Assembly (NCBI GenBank): GCA_009763385.1
Contig: CM019826.1
Coordinates: 64,107,864 to 64,171,863 of the forward strand
Source: Coix lacryma-jobi var. lacryma-jobi
Lineage: Eukaryota; Streptophyta; Magnoliopsida; Poales; Poaceae
DNA length: 64,000 nucleotides
Direction: 5' to 3'
The notes under the pieces were generated by a model that had not been told where the DNA came from, did not search any database, and worked only from the letters and a program-made list of their open reading frames with translations. Shown piece by piece: positions 52,163 through 61,472 of this stretch. A program made the position numbers and the translations under genes. The stretch's first letter is position 1; every line of letters starts with the position of its first letter.

Positions 52163-54521
52163 AAAATTACCTACTTATTCAACCCTACTTATTCTTTACT
52201 TGCTTATCCAAACAACTTTTTTAAACATGCTTATAACAGCAACCTATAGCAAACAGTTTCAGAAAAATCTACAAAAATTACTTCAGGTTAACAGCATGGA
52301 ATTCAGGCCACTGTAAAATTTCCAAGTCATCTGGGTTTAAGAACTATTCTCTATGAAAAAGACAATTAACATGGTGAAAAGTTTCTTTGAAATACACATC
52401 ATGGCAAAAAGTGTCAAACAACAAATTTCACATTTTTCTCTTGAACTTATTAGCACAAGAGTAGTCTACAAAAATTATCAGGCTCATATCATCTTTGGTC
52501 TATTTACTAAAAATCCTACAAGAAAATAGCATTTAGCCACTTTAAATGTTACTACCAATATTTTTCACAGAACATACTCATATTATATTTTTTCCAGGTA
52601 CTACTCATCTACACAAACCTAACAAAATTGGAATCACATTTTTCTGATTTATACAGAATTAGTTATGTATTTTCTAAGTTAACAGCCATTTGCTTAATTA
52701 ATTAAAACTGCATACAAAAGTATCACAAAATATGCATTCAATATTTTTAACAGGTAAATCTATTCATTTCCAGCACAACAAGATTTGTTTCACATCATTT
52801 AGACTTAAAATGAGCCTTGAATGAATTTTAGAAGCATTTAACCTAATTCTGCAAAAACTGGATTAAAGAAAACTTGACCTAAAACGCTACGGACACCCAA
52901 CTCCATGCACCAGTAGACACAAGGAAAAACGCTAGACACACCCGGCTAGTCCGAGCGTTAGTGCACACGGAACCTTCTCCTCCTCTCTCTCTCACTCACT
53001 GCCAGTGGGCCCCGCAGGTCAGGCGACCCACGTCAGCGGTCAACCGGACCCACGTGTCGGCGGCAATGTGCACCCGCCGGCGTTGACCAGCCCTAGCTCG
53101 TCGGCGGCGAGGTTTCTGGTGCAACCGACTACACCACTAAACTCATCTTCGCGAGGCGGACACAGTCGGCTAGGTCTCCATGCTTGGGACTCACCGGAGC
53201 AAGCTCGATGGCGGTCATGGCGGAGCGGCGGCGCTGCGATGCGGCGGCGAGGTCCTCCTCGGCCCATTCGAGCCTCGGCGGCGCAAGCACTAGCTCAAGT
53301 AAACCCTAAGCTAGCTATTCGTGCGGTGCTCAAGCCATGCCGACCCCGACATTGCTCGGTGCCACGCACGACGGCGGTCCGCGGTGGACATGGCCGTGGC
53401 ACGGCTCGGTTCCGGCCGAAACACGGCAAGAGAGAAGTCTCCATCTAAACCTAGACAACTACGGAGGTAGAGGAGGTGAGAGCGGAGCTTGGTTCGGGGT
53501 GGTTTGGCCGGAGATGGTCGGACCACGCATTGGTCATGGCGGCGGCCATGGCGGGAACCCGAGGTTGGCACTCGGTGTTCCGCCGGCTAGAGGGAATGAG
53601 AGGGGAAACCAACCCGTGCAAGTGAGAGAGGAGGTTAGGGCGGAGAGATTGGCGGAAGGAATCGGCCGGCGGCGCTCTGGGTGGCGAGGAACGCTCGCCA
53701 GAGTTCGACGGGCGGTGCGGCGGTTCTGAACTGGAGAAGATGAGCAGAACGAGGGCGAGTGAGTGAGTGAATGGCTCGGCCGGTTTGGGTGCAAGGTGGA
53801 GAGGGCGAAGGCGGGCGTGGACGCTGGGTTCACTGCACCTGGCCGCTTCCCGTCTTGCCGTCCCGACAGGGCATCGGCGCGGTGTGCGAGCGGCGACCAC
53901 GCGGCGGCAAGGCAGAGAGGCGACAGGGGGTTTGGTCGGGACGAACGAAATCGGTGGGCGCCAGGCGGCGGTTTTTGCAGTGGCCGCGCAGGTGAGCGGG
54001 CGCGGCAGCGACGGTTTCGCCGGCGTACGGCGACGCGGGGCAGGCGGCGCGCGGGAGGAGGGAGAAGAGAGGGGTTGACATGTGGGTCCCACTGGGTTTA
54101 AACTAAGGAGGTTTTTGTTTAATTCTTTTCTGTTCTATATCTCCCAAACTAAGCCAAACTAGAAAAGGTCCTAAAAGCAAAGTTGCTTAGAATTTTGCAA
54201 GGAACAATTCATCTTTAAGGCTCAAGTCCAAATTCTACCTAGAAAAAGAATTTCACTCCTAGCCTATTTTTCTAATGCAAGAAATAAACACTAAATGACA
54301 TTTTTTTGAAAAAGTGCTTTTAAGGAAAGTTGTTCCTTTTGTCAAGATCTACAACTTTGGTTTAAGGCACTTGGTCAGAAAAACAAAGCATCTAATAGCT
54401 ATACTAGAACTAGGCAAGGACTTAAACAAACATACACACAAAATGCACATGAAATGTTATGATGCCATGCTCATGCTATGTCAAGTTATGCATTTTGAGT
54501 TGCTTAACACCTGGGGTGTTA
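52163..54521 (-). repeat. Old LTR-like sequence, probably chromovirus type
   Basis: The segment ends CACCTGGGGTGTTACA, which on the minus strand is TGTAACACCCCAGGTG, a typical chromovirus LTR start. It has the same layout as the CHR-1 LTR: an AT-rich part (52163-52870), a GC-rich island (52990-54100) and an AT-rich end. No internal coding sequence is attached. The left side is cut by ATH-2. Long frames in the GC-rich island are overlapping, on both strands and unlike any family I know, so I do not call a gene. Confidence 0.5.
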
Positions 54522-54626
54522 CACTCCAGACAGTACGACCTCCGCAGGTACTCTAGTTTCTTCCTCTTCTGCAGGTCGAACAAGGCGTCGACCCGCAGGA
54601 ACACCTCTGACGCCTGCAGGGGCTTC
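54522..54626. other. Short GC-rich segment before SIRE-3
   Basis: 105 bases between the LTR-like end and the SIRE-3 LTR. Open in several frames but too short to identify. GCTTC at 54622-54626 would be the left target duplication of SIRE-3; the other copy is outside the window. Confidence 0.35.
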
Positions 54627-54895
54627 TGAAGGACCGAGAAGCTACCCGAAAGCGACCAGAGGGGGGGTGAATGGGAGCTTCAAAAATTTCCTTTCGGAAA
54701 CTAGATGCCACTGTCCCAAGATCAACCCCAAAAGCGAAACCTAGAGCTTGCTAATGTCCACGACCCTAGATGTAGGGTGGATGCTTCCTAGAAGCACAGC
54801 GGGACACTAGACAACCCTAGAAAGCCAACCCAAAAGACGGAACTCAAATCCGATCAAGAACGAACGAACCGCGAACGAAGACGCGCGAAACTGCA

Positions 54896-55196
54896 GCGAC
54901 CGGACTCTGGCCTGCGTCCGGTCAGCAGGGACCGGACGCGTCCGGTCGTCAGAAAACAGCTCTGGGAGCTCTCTGTTCGCGACCGGACGCACGGAGCTCA
55001 AGCGTCCGGTCGTTCACTGAGCGTCCGGTCAGATGAGACAATGACACGGGAACAGTGCAAGCGTAGCGTCCGGTCGAAATGCAAACAGAGCGTCCGGTCG
55101 AGAGCGTCCGGTCAGTACGCAGAAAAGCTTGGCGCCGTGCTCAACGACCGGACTCTGAAAGCGTGCGTCCGGTCAGCCCGACAGAGCGTCCGGTCA
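54896..55196 (-). repeat. Palindromic-motif array in SIRE-3 LTR (GCGTCCGGTC type)
   Basis: About ten copies of GCGTCCGGTC or its complement GACCGGACGC, with a few variants (GACCGGACTC). It is placed like the GCGTCCGATG array of SIRE-1. Opposed copies form GACCGGACGCGTCCGGTC at about 54931-54948. Confidence 0.9.
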
Positions 55197-55767
55197 CCCC
55201 GCGACTGCACTGAAACTCCGGCGATTCAACCCGATCTCCTCCGAATCAAGTGCTCTAGGCTTGGGATTCGATCTGAGGAGTCACAAGGAGGTTAGTGAGC
55301 TATCTCTAAGAGATCATGGCTCGAACCTAACTCCAAATCGGTGAATCGAAGGAATTCGGGGGAAAGAAGAAAAAGAGACCCGAAACTAAAACTTGATCGA
55401 TCTCCTAGACCGTGAGGTTAGAGATGATTTCTTTCGGTGGAAAGAAGTGCCTCACGATCTAGAGCAACTCAGTTCAAACGGAATCGTGAAAGATGAACCG
55501 AACACAAAGATCAAGCGACGGGAAAACTCAAGGCACAAAGCAATCCGCGAAGAACATGATGAACATGAAATCAAAACGCGAATTGACACCAAGAGATGGG
55601 ATCCAAGGTGAGGATACGGCCTCACTTCCTCGAATCAACAGTACACAGAGTGGAGTCTCTCTGCGGATCTCAACTAGCTAAAGCAGGGGTGTGGGAGAGT
55701 GGAAACCCTAGGAAATGAAAGCTCTAACTGAGATTAAGATGGGGAGGAGGGTGTCTCCCCTAGACTA

Positions 55768-55773
55768 CTTATA
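55768..55773 (-). promoter_or_regulatory. TATA box of SIRE-3 LTR
   Basis: The minus strand reads TAGTATAAGTAGTC, as in SIRE-1, between hairpin array and leader. Confidence 0.55.
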
Positions 55774-55964
55774 CTAACCTAGCCTAAGTCTATTTCCTAC
55801 TCTACCCCTCTCTACTCTAATTTACAGAGCGGACCAGCCTAACCCTAAGGCTATTCTAGTCCACCCGCTGGTGGTAGGTAGATCCGACGGCCACGCCCGC
55901 ACGGTCTTCCGCGTCGCCTCCACGCAACCTTCAGATCGCCGCCACGTGCCGCCACCACTCTGCA

Positions 55965-56229
55965 CCCCCGGTTTTGCGGCCCAAACCGGGAAACCAGCCT
56001 TTTCCATCAGCCCCCGGTTTTGAGGCCCAAACCGGGAAACCAGCCTCCAGCCCGAGTTTTGTGGCCCAAACTCGGAAACCCTCAGCGCCCGAGTTTTGAG
56101 GCCCAAACTCGGAAACCGGCCCACTCCCAGGTTTTGAGGCTCAACCTGGAAACCCAGCACCCAGGTTTTGAGGCCCAAACCTGGAAACCGTCCACCGTTG
56201 GTTTTTCCCGGGCTCTACCAACAAACCGG
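55965..56229 (-). repeat. Hairpin array in SIRE-3 U3
   Basis: Six regular units plus a seventh with stem GTTGGT/ACCAAC (about 56197-56222), which in SIRE-1 is decayed. One CCAGGTT unit present in SIRE-1 is absent. Confidence 0.85.
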
Positions 56230-56590
56230 CGTCGTAGAAGGGATGCACCGCCTGTGCACCCCTTCCACCGACATGATCGCACTTCTCCGCTTGTCGCTGT
56301 CGCAGGCTGCCAGCCACCACAGCTGATCCTCCGGCCTCCAGTCCATCAGTCCAAGTCCACGTCCGCCCTTCACCGTCCGATACATCGGCATGGCACGTCC
56401 GCCGCACGGCACGCCCATCCTTCATCGCGCCCGGTCCGTCGGCACGACACGTCGCAACTTGACCTTCACCCGCCATCGACCACTGTCTCCGTGCTCGACA
56501 CCTGCACAACACAAGCCAAAGAACATGCGCATCATCTCCGTTGACAATCACTCATCACACAGAGACTCGGCATACACCCATGTATCCGCA

Positions 56591-58272
56591 ATCTCCCCCT
56601 TGATGAGTGCATTGTCAACTCCACAACAAATCATGATAAGAAGAAGGAGGTAGGAAGGAGTGGGAAGAGAAAACCCAACCAAATGACCCAAAAGCCTATC
56701 AAAAGCCAAAGAAGGTCAAGTGGATGAAGCGAAAAACTTGGTCCCCAAAGACATGGGCAACGGCTCGACGCAACCAAGCAAAGTAAAGCTAGCCCTCAAG
56801 AAGAGGTAGAACAGGCTCAACACCGCTAGCAGATACCAATTGAAGATCGGAGGACAACAGAAGCAAAATGCTAGTCCCTCAAGAAAGAGGCACAGAGGCT
56901 CAACACAACTAGCAAGAAAATCACTCCGAACCAATTGGAAATCAACCCAAACCAAATGGGAAAGCACACCAGACGATACCAATTGAAAGCCAAATGAAAA
57001 GGCTTATGAAAGCTCATGAAAAGCTAGGAACGTTTGCTAGTCCCTCAAGACAGAGGCAACGGCTCAACACAACTAGCAAACTCCCCCTCGACAAATGCAA
57101 GCAACTAGGACAAATGATTCTCCCCTTAGTTGATCAACACAGGAGCATATGATTTGCATAAATTTCTCCCCCTAGTTGAAAATGCACTTATCAAGGTCAA
57201 AAGGTATCGGAAAATCAACTCCCTTCACATAAACTCCCCCTGAACACAAGATCTCCTTCAGAATGCATATGAAGTCAAAATGCAAGTTAGGAGCTTCAAG
57301 TATATAGTCAAAAGAGTGCAAAGATGCTCTAATCAGTATAGCTCCAACATCTCAATTAAGCACTCAAATAGCAAAGGCTCAAACTGATCACTTGTACGAA
57401 ATATGAAGCGTATGAGCATGTGAGCAATTTTAAGCCAAAAGGATAGTCACCATCAAAATAGCACTAGACATGTATAGAAGGAATCCAAACAAGTGCTAAG
57501 CATATATACAAGGTGAACTACCCCTAGCAAAGTTCAATCATCATGCATAGTAATGAAGCATATCCTTGTGATTTCAAATTCATATCGGAGTTGCAGCGGT
57601 AAAAGAATTCACAAGTTCATTTTTGGCATGTGATTGCGAGAGGTTGAAAGCTTGTCATTGCCTAACTTTTCAACCGTGCGAAGCCTATGCCGAAGCAATC
57701 AGAAGCTTAAAGCAACGGTTTCGGTCATACACTACATGGCTCAAGTTTAACTCAAAGTGCAATGAGAAACAGTCTCAATACCATGAGGTGTTGACAAGCA
57801 ATCCCATCTCGATCTTTTCAATTCAACAATACTTGGTTCAGATTTTAAGCAAGTTATGAACAACCAAGCAAGTGAATGACTCAGAACTAGAGACATAGCA
57901 ACCTAGCATATATGAAAAGCAGGAATGGACTCAACACACCCTACACATGCTAGTTGCATATCTCAATGGTGAACATTTTCAGATTTATATACATTAGGCA
58001 TAATTCACCATTCCAAAAATAGCTCGCTCATAACATGTAACAGTGATCAGAAGGAGCATAAGCTACAAGCATCATCATAAGTATCGGAGCAATACTAACA
58101 AGAGCATAATTACATTCTAGTGAATATAGACATGAAGCTCAGAATGTAAATGCGTATGCCCGACACAAAACTGAAAGAAAGAAGATACCAATTTGAAGGA
58201 CTCAAGAAACTCAAAAGAAAAGAGCCTCAAAATAAAAGAGTCAGTCTGTACATCTCAAAATGCTTCCCCCAT
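56591..58272 (-). other. SIRE-3 3' non-coding region with repeated purine tracts
   Basis: The PPT at 56593-56601 (AAGGGGGAG on the element strand) abuts the LTR. Further tracts with CTCCCCCT or similar on the plus strand are at about 57082, 57120, 57165, 57234 and 58262. It matches the SIRE-2 region in order. No ORF is supported. Confidence 0.7.
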
Positions 58273-61200
58273 CTAAAAGGGGAAACACACACCAAGCTCA
58301 CCCCTCAACCTATTAAAGGTTGATTCGTCTAAAGGCTTGGTGAAAATATCAGCCAATTGGTGATGAGTATCGACATGGCGAAGGTCAATATCACCCTTCT
58401 CCTGGTGGTCTCTCAAGAAATGAAAGCGCACATCAATGTGTTTGGTTTTCGAGTGAAGCACGGGGTTCTTAGCAACGCTAATGGCACTCGTGCTGTCACA
58501 AAGCAAAGGAACTCGAGTAAAGCTCAAACCAAAGTCACGCAAAGTGGCCATCATCCAGAGTAACTGGGAACAGCAGCTAGCCGCAGCAACATACTCAGCC
58601 TCCGTAGTAGACTGGGCGACACTAGACTGCTTGCGAGAAGACCACGACACAAGAGAAGACCCAATAAACTGGCAAGTCCCAGAAGTGGACTTGCGCTCAA
58701 TGCGACAACCAGCAAAATCAGCATCAGAAAAACCACAAAGCGAGAGGGTGGAGGAAGCAGAATACCAAATCCCGAGCTCGGGCGTGAAACGAAGGTACCT
58801 GAAGATGCGCTTCACCGCCTGACGGTGAGAAATGCGTGGCGAAGCCTGAAAGCGCGCGCACAAGCACACGGCGAACTGAATGTCCGGCCGTGTCGCCGTC
58901 AGGTAGAGCAGCGATCCAATCATGCTGCGGTACTCCTTCTGGTCCACTGCTTCTCCATCCGTGTCGGCATCCAGGGCAGTCGTCGTCGACATGGGCGTCG
59001 GAAGAGGCTTAGCCTCACCCATGTCGAACCGCTTCAGCAAGTCCCTTGTGTACTTGCCCTGGTGCACAAACGTCCCCTCTCGGGATTGCTTAATTTGCAA
59101 CCCGAGAAAGAAAGTCAGCTCGCCCATCATGCTCATCTCGAACTCCCTGCTCATAGCATCTGCAAACTTGGCAACCAAAACGTGAGAAGAACCACCGAAA
59201 ATGATATCATCCACGTAAATTTGGACCAAGAGAGTATCTTTGCCTTGCTTGAGGAGAAAAAGCGTTTTATCTACACATCCCATTTTAAAACCCTTAGCTA
59301 GCAAAAAGGTTTTTAATCTCTCATACCAGGCTCTAGGGGCTTGTTTCAAACCATACAAAGCTTTGTGGAGTTTAAAGACATGGTTTGGAAACTTGGGATT
59401 TTCAAAACCGGGGGGTTGCTGGACATAGACCTCCTCCTCAATATAGCCGTTTAAGAAGGCACTCTTGACATCCATTTGAAAAAGTTTGAAACACATGGAT
59501 GCAGCATAAGCCAAGAGTATCCTAATAGCCTCCAAACGAGCTACAGGAGCGAAGGTCTCCTCATAATCTATCCCCTCCTTCTGACTATAACCCTTCGCTA
59601 CAAGCCGGGCCTTGTTTCTCACAATGTGGCCCTCCTCTCCTTGCTTGTTTTTAAATACCCATTTTGTCCCAATAGGTTTACAGTCAGGAGGTGGTGGCAC
59701 TAGAACCCAAACCCGATTTCGCTCAAAGTTCTCTAGCTCCTCATGCATGGCATTGACCCAATCCGGATCCGTCAATGCGTGTCCAACATCTCGGGGCTCA
59801 AAAGACGCAACAAAAGCAGAATGAGCAAAGTGCGAGATGTGCTGTGACCTGGAGCGAGTAACTCGCTCGTCGATGTCTCCGATCATCTGTTCAGGGGGGT
59901 GCTGGCGCTGGATGTGTCGTGGCGCCTCCCGGGAAGAAGTAACCTCCCCCTCAACAGTAGCTGGTTCCACCCCGGGTACAAAAGGTACCGCGCGAGGTGG
60001 ATCCCACGGCCCCCAGGAAGAAGACGTCTCGGGGCCACGGGTCGTCGTCGAAGCCGCTCCCGGCGGCGCGGCAGGCGGAGGGGGTGCTGGATCATCTATA
60101 CCTTCAGCACCCTCTTCCTCGTCATCGAAAAGAGGCTCTCCAACCTCGTGATCACCTGCACGCTCAAAACGAGAAGAAGGAGAAACAAGAGTCTCGTCGA
60201 AGGTGACATCTGATGTCTCCATGACTCGGTTAGTGTCAAGGTTAAGTACACGATAAGCTCGAGTGTGAGTGCCATAACCCAAAAACACACCGTCAGAAGA
60301 ACGAGACTCAAACTTGTCTAGGTTGCCTTTTTTCAATATAAAACAGTGGCAACCAAAGACTCTAAAATAACTCACCTTGGGCTGGCGACCAAAACGCAAC
60401 TCATAAGAGGTCTTCTTCAAAAACACTCTCAGAAAAATGCGATTCGAAATATAGCATGCAGTGTTCATAGCTTCGGCCCAATAGCGCCTAGGAGTCCTAT
60501 GCTCATCAAGCATCGTCCTGGCCATCTCAACAAGGGTCCGATTCTTCCTCTCTACAACACCATTTTGGGGTGGTGTATAGGGAGAAGAAAACTGATGCTC
60601 CAAACCAAGGCATTTACAAAACTTCTCAAAATCCGAATTTTTAAACTCGGAACCATTATCACTTCTAATCGCTCGCATCGAGTTCAAAGGGAACTCGTTC
60701 TGAAGACGCAAAATCAGATCGCGAGCGAAGGAGAATGTCTCGGACTTCTCAACTAAAAAGAAGACCCACGAATACCTCGAAAAGTCGTCAACAATAACAA
60801 GCACATACCACTTCCCACCAACCGAGCTCACCCGAGCCGGACCAACAAGGTCCATATGCAAAAGCTCTCCGGGGTGCGAGGTCATAACCTTGGTCAAAGG
60901 ATGGTGGGGAGCAGCAACCATCTTTCCATGCCGGCAAGCATGGCAAACTAGATCCTTCTCCAACGAAAGCTTGGGCAATCCTCGGATTAAGCCAAGTGAG
61001 CTAAGTCTTGCAAGCAAGTCAAAACTCAGGTGACCGAGCCTCCTATGCCACTTCCAAAGATCAGAAGAAGAAGGACTAGCCAAAAGACAGCGAGAAGATC
61101 CAAACGACTTTGAGAAATTCGCGCGAAAGACATTCCCGAAGGGTGAAATCAGACATACAAGATCACCCTGAGGATCTAAGATCCGGCTAAGGTTCGGTTT

Positions 61201-61458
61201 GAAACGAATCTCATAGCCTTCACGAAAAAGTTGCGAAACAGAAAGCAAGTTGAAATGCAGGTTAGAAACAAGAGCAACCTCGCGCAACACAAAGTGCTCA
61301 TTAACCCGCACTGCACCAACGGACAATACCTTGCCCTTACCTTTGTCGCCGAAGGTTATGTACTCTTTTCCGGCGACCGGACTATGGCTGGAGAACCATT
61401 TGGCATTTCCGGTCATGTGCCTCGAGCAACCGGAATCCACAAGCCAAATGTCCTCCAA
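58273..61458 (-). CDS. pol: Sirevirus pol polyprotein, uninterrupted (1061 codons)
   Basis: The polyprotein processes itself, reverse-transcribes element RNA and integrates the cDNA. Domains by residue: protease DSG at about 8-10; GAG-pre-integrase zinc region at about 136-190 (RLGHLSFDLL, CHACRHGK); integrase Asp at about 200 (MDLVGP), Asp at about 265 (SDNGSEF) and Glu at about 300 (NGVVERKNRT); RT with KARLVAKGYSQKEGIDYEE and catalytic YVDD at about 746; RNase H with DADFAGC at about 912 and ADIFTKPLDES near the end. No stops. There is no ATG at the start: the frame opens with TTG after TAG at about 61470, and gag ends in another frame a few bases upstream. Expression must therefore use some recoding, re-initiation or splicing. 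Confidence 0.92.
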   Translation of the reverse strand: MEDIWLVDSGCSRHMTGNAKWFSSHSPVAGKEYITFGDKGKGKVLSVGAVRVNEHFVLREVALVSNLHFNLLSVSQLFREGYEIRFKPNLSRILDPQGDLVCLISPFGNVFRANFSKSFGSSRCLLASPSSSDLWKWHRRLGHLSFDLLARLSSLGLIRGLPKLSLEKDLVCHACRHGKMVAAPHHPLTKVMTSHPGELLHMDLVGPARVSSVGGKWYVLVIVDDFSRYSWVFFLVEKSETFSFARDLILRLQNEFPLNSMRAIRSDNGSEFKNSDFEKFCKCLGLEHQFSSPYTPPQNGVVERKNRTLVEMARTMLDEHRTPRRYWAEAMNTACYISNRIFLRVFLKKTSYELRFGRQPKVSYFRVFGCHCFILKKGNLDKFESRSSDGVFLGYGTHTRAYRVLNLDTNRVMETSDVTFDETLVSPSSRFERAGDHEVGEPLFDDEEEGAEGIDDPAPPPPAAPPGAASTTTRGPETSSSWGPWDPPRAVPFVPGVEPATVEGEVTSSREAPRHIQRQHPPEQMIGDIDERVTRSRSQHISHFAHSAFVASFEPRDVGHALTDPDWVNAMHEELENFERNRVWVLVPPPPDCKPIGTKWVFKNKQGEEGHIVRNKARLVAKGYSQKEGIDYEETFAPVARLEAIRILLAYAASMCFKLFQMDVKSAFLNGYIEEEVYVQQPPGFENPKFPNHVFKLHKALYGLKQAPRAWYERLKTFLLAKGFKMGCVDKTLFLLKQGKDTLLVQIYVDDIIFGGSSHVLVAKFADAMSREFEMSMMGELTFFLGLQIKQSREGTFVHQGKYTRDLLKRFDMGEAKPLPTPMSTTTALDADTDGEAVDQKEYRSMIGSLLYLTATRPDIQFAVCLCARFQASPRISHRQAVKRIFRYLRFTPELGIWYSASSTLSLCGFSDADFAGCRIERKSTSGTCQFIGSSLVSWSSRKQSSVAQSTTEAEYVAAASCCSQLLWMMATLRDFGLSFTRVPLLCDSTSAISVAKNPVLHSKTKHIDVRFHFLRDHQEKGDIDLRHVDTHHQLADIFTKPLDESTFNRLRGELGVCFPF

Positions 61459-61472
61459 CCGCTCCTCCTACA

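Larger units (their letters stand above)
54627..56590 (-). repeat. SIRE-3 3' LTR
   Basis: About 1.96 kb with TG...CA ends. The U3 half is nearly identical to SIRE-1, while the motif array in the transcribed half differs in sequence. Confidence 0.95.

Noticed and set aside
53451..54101. Frames of 100-210 codons in the GC-rich island near 53-54 kb
   Set aside because: They overlap on both strands, are low in complexity and resemble no family; a GC-rich LTR explains them.
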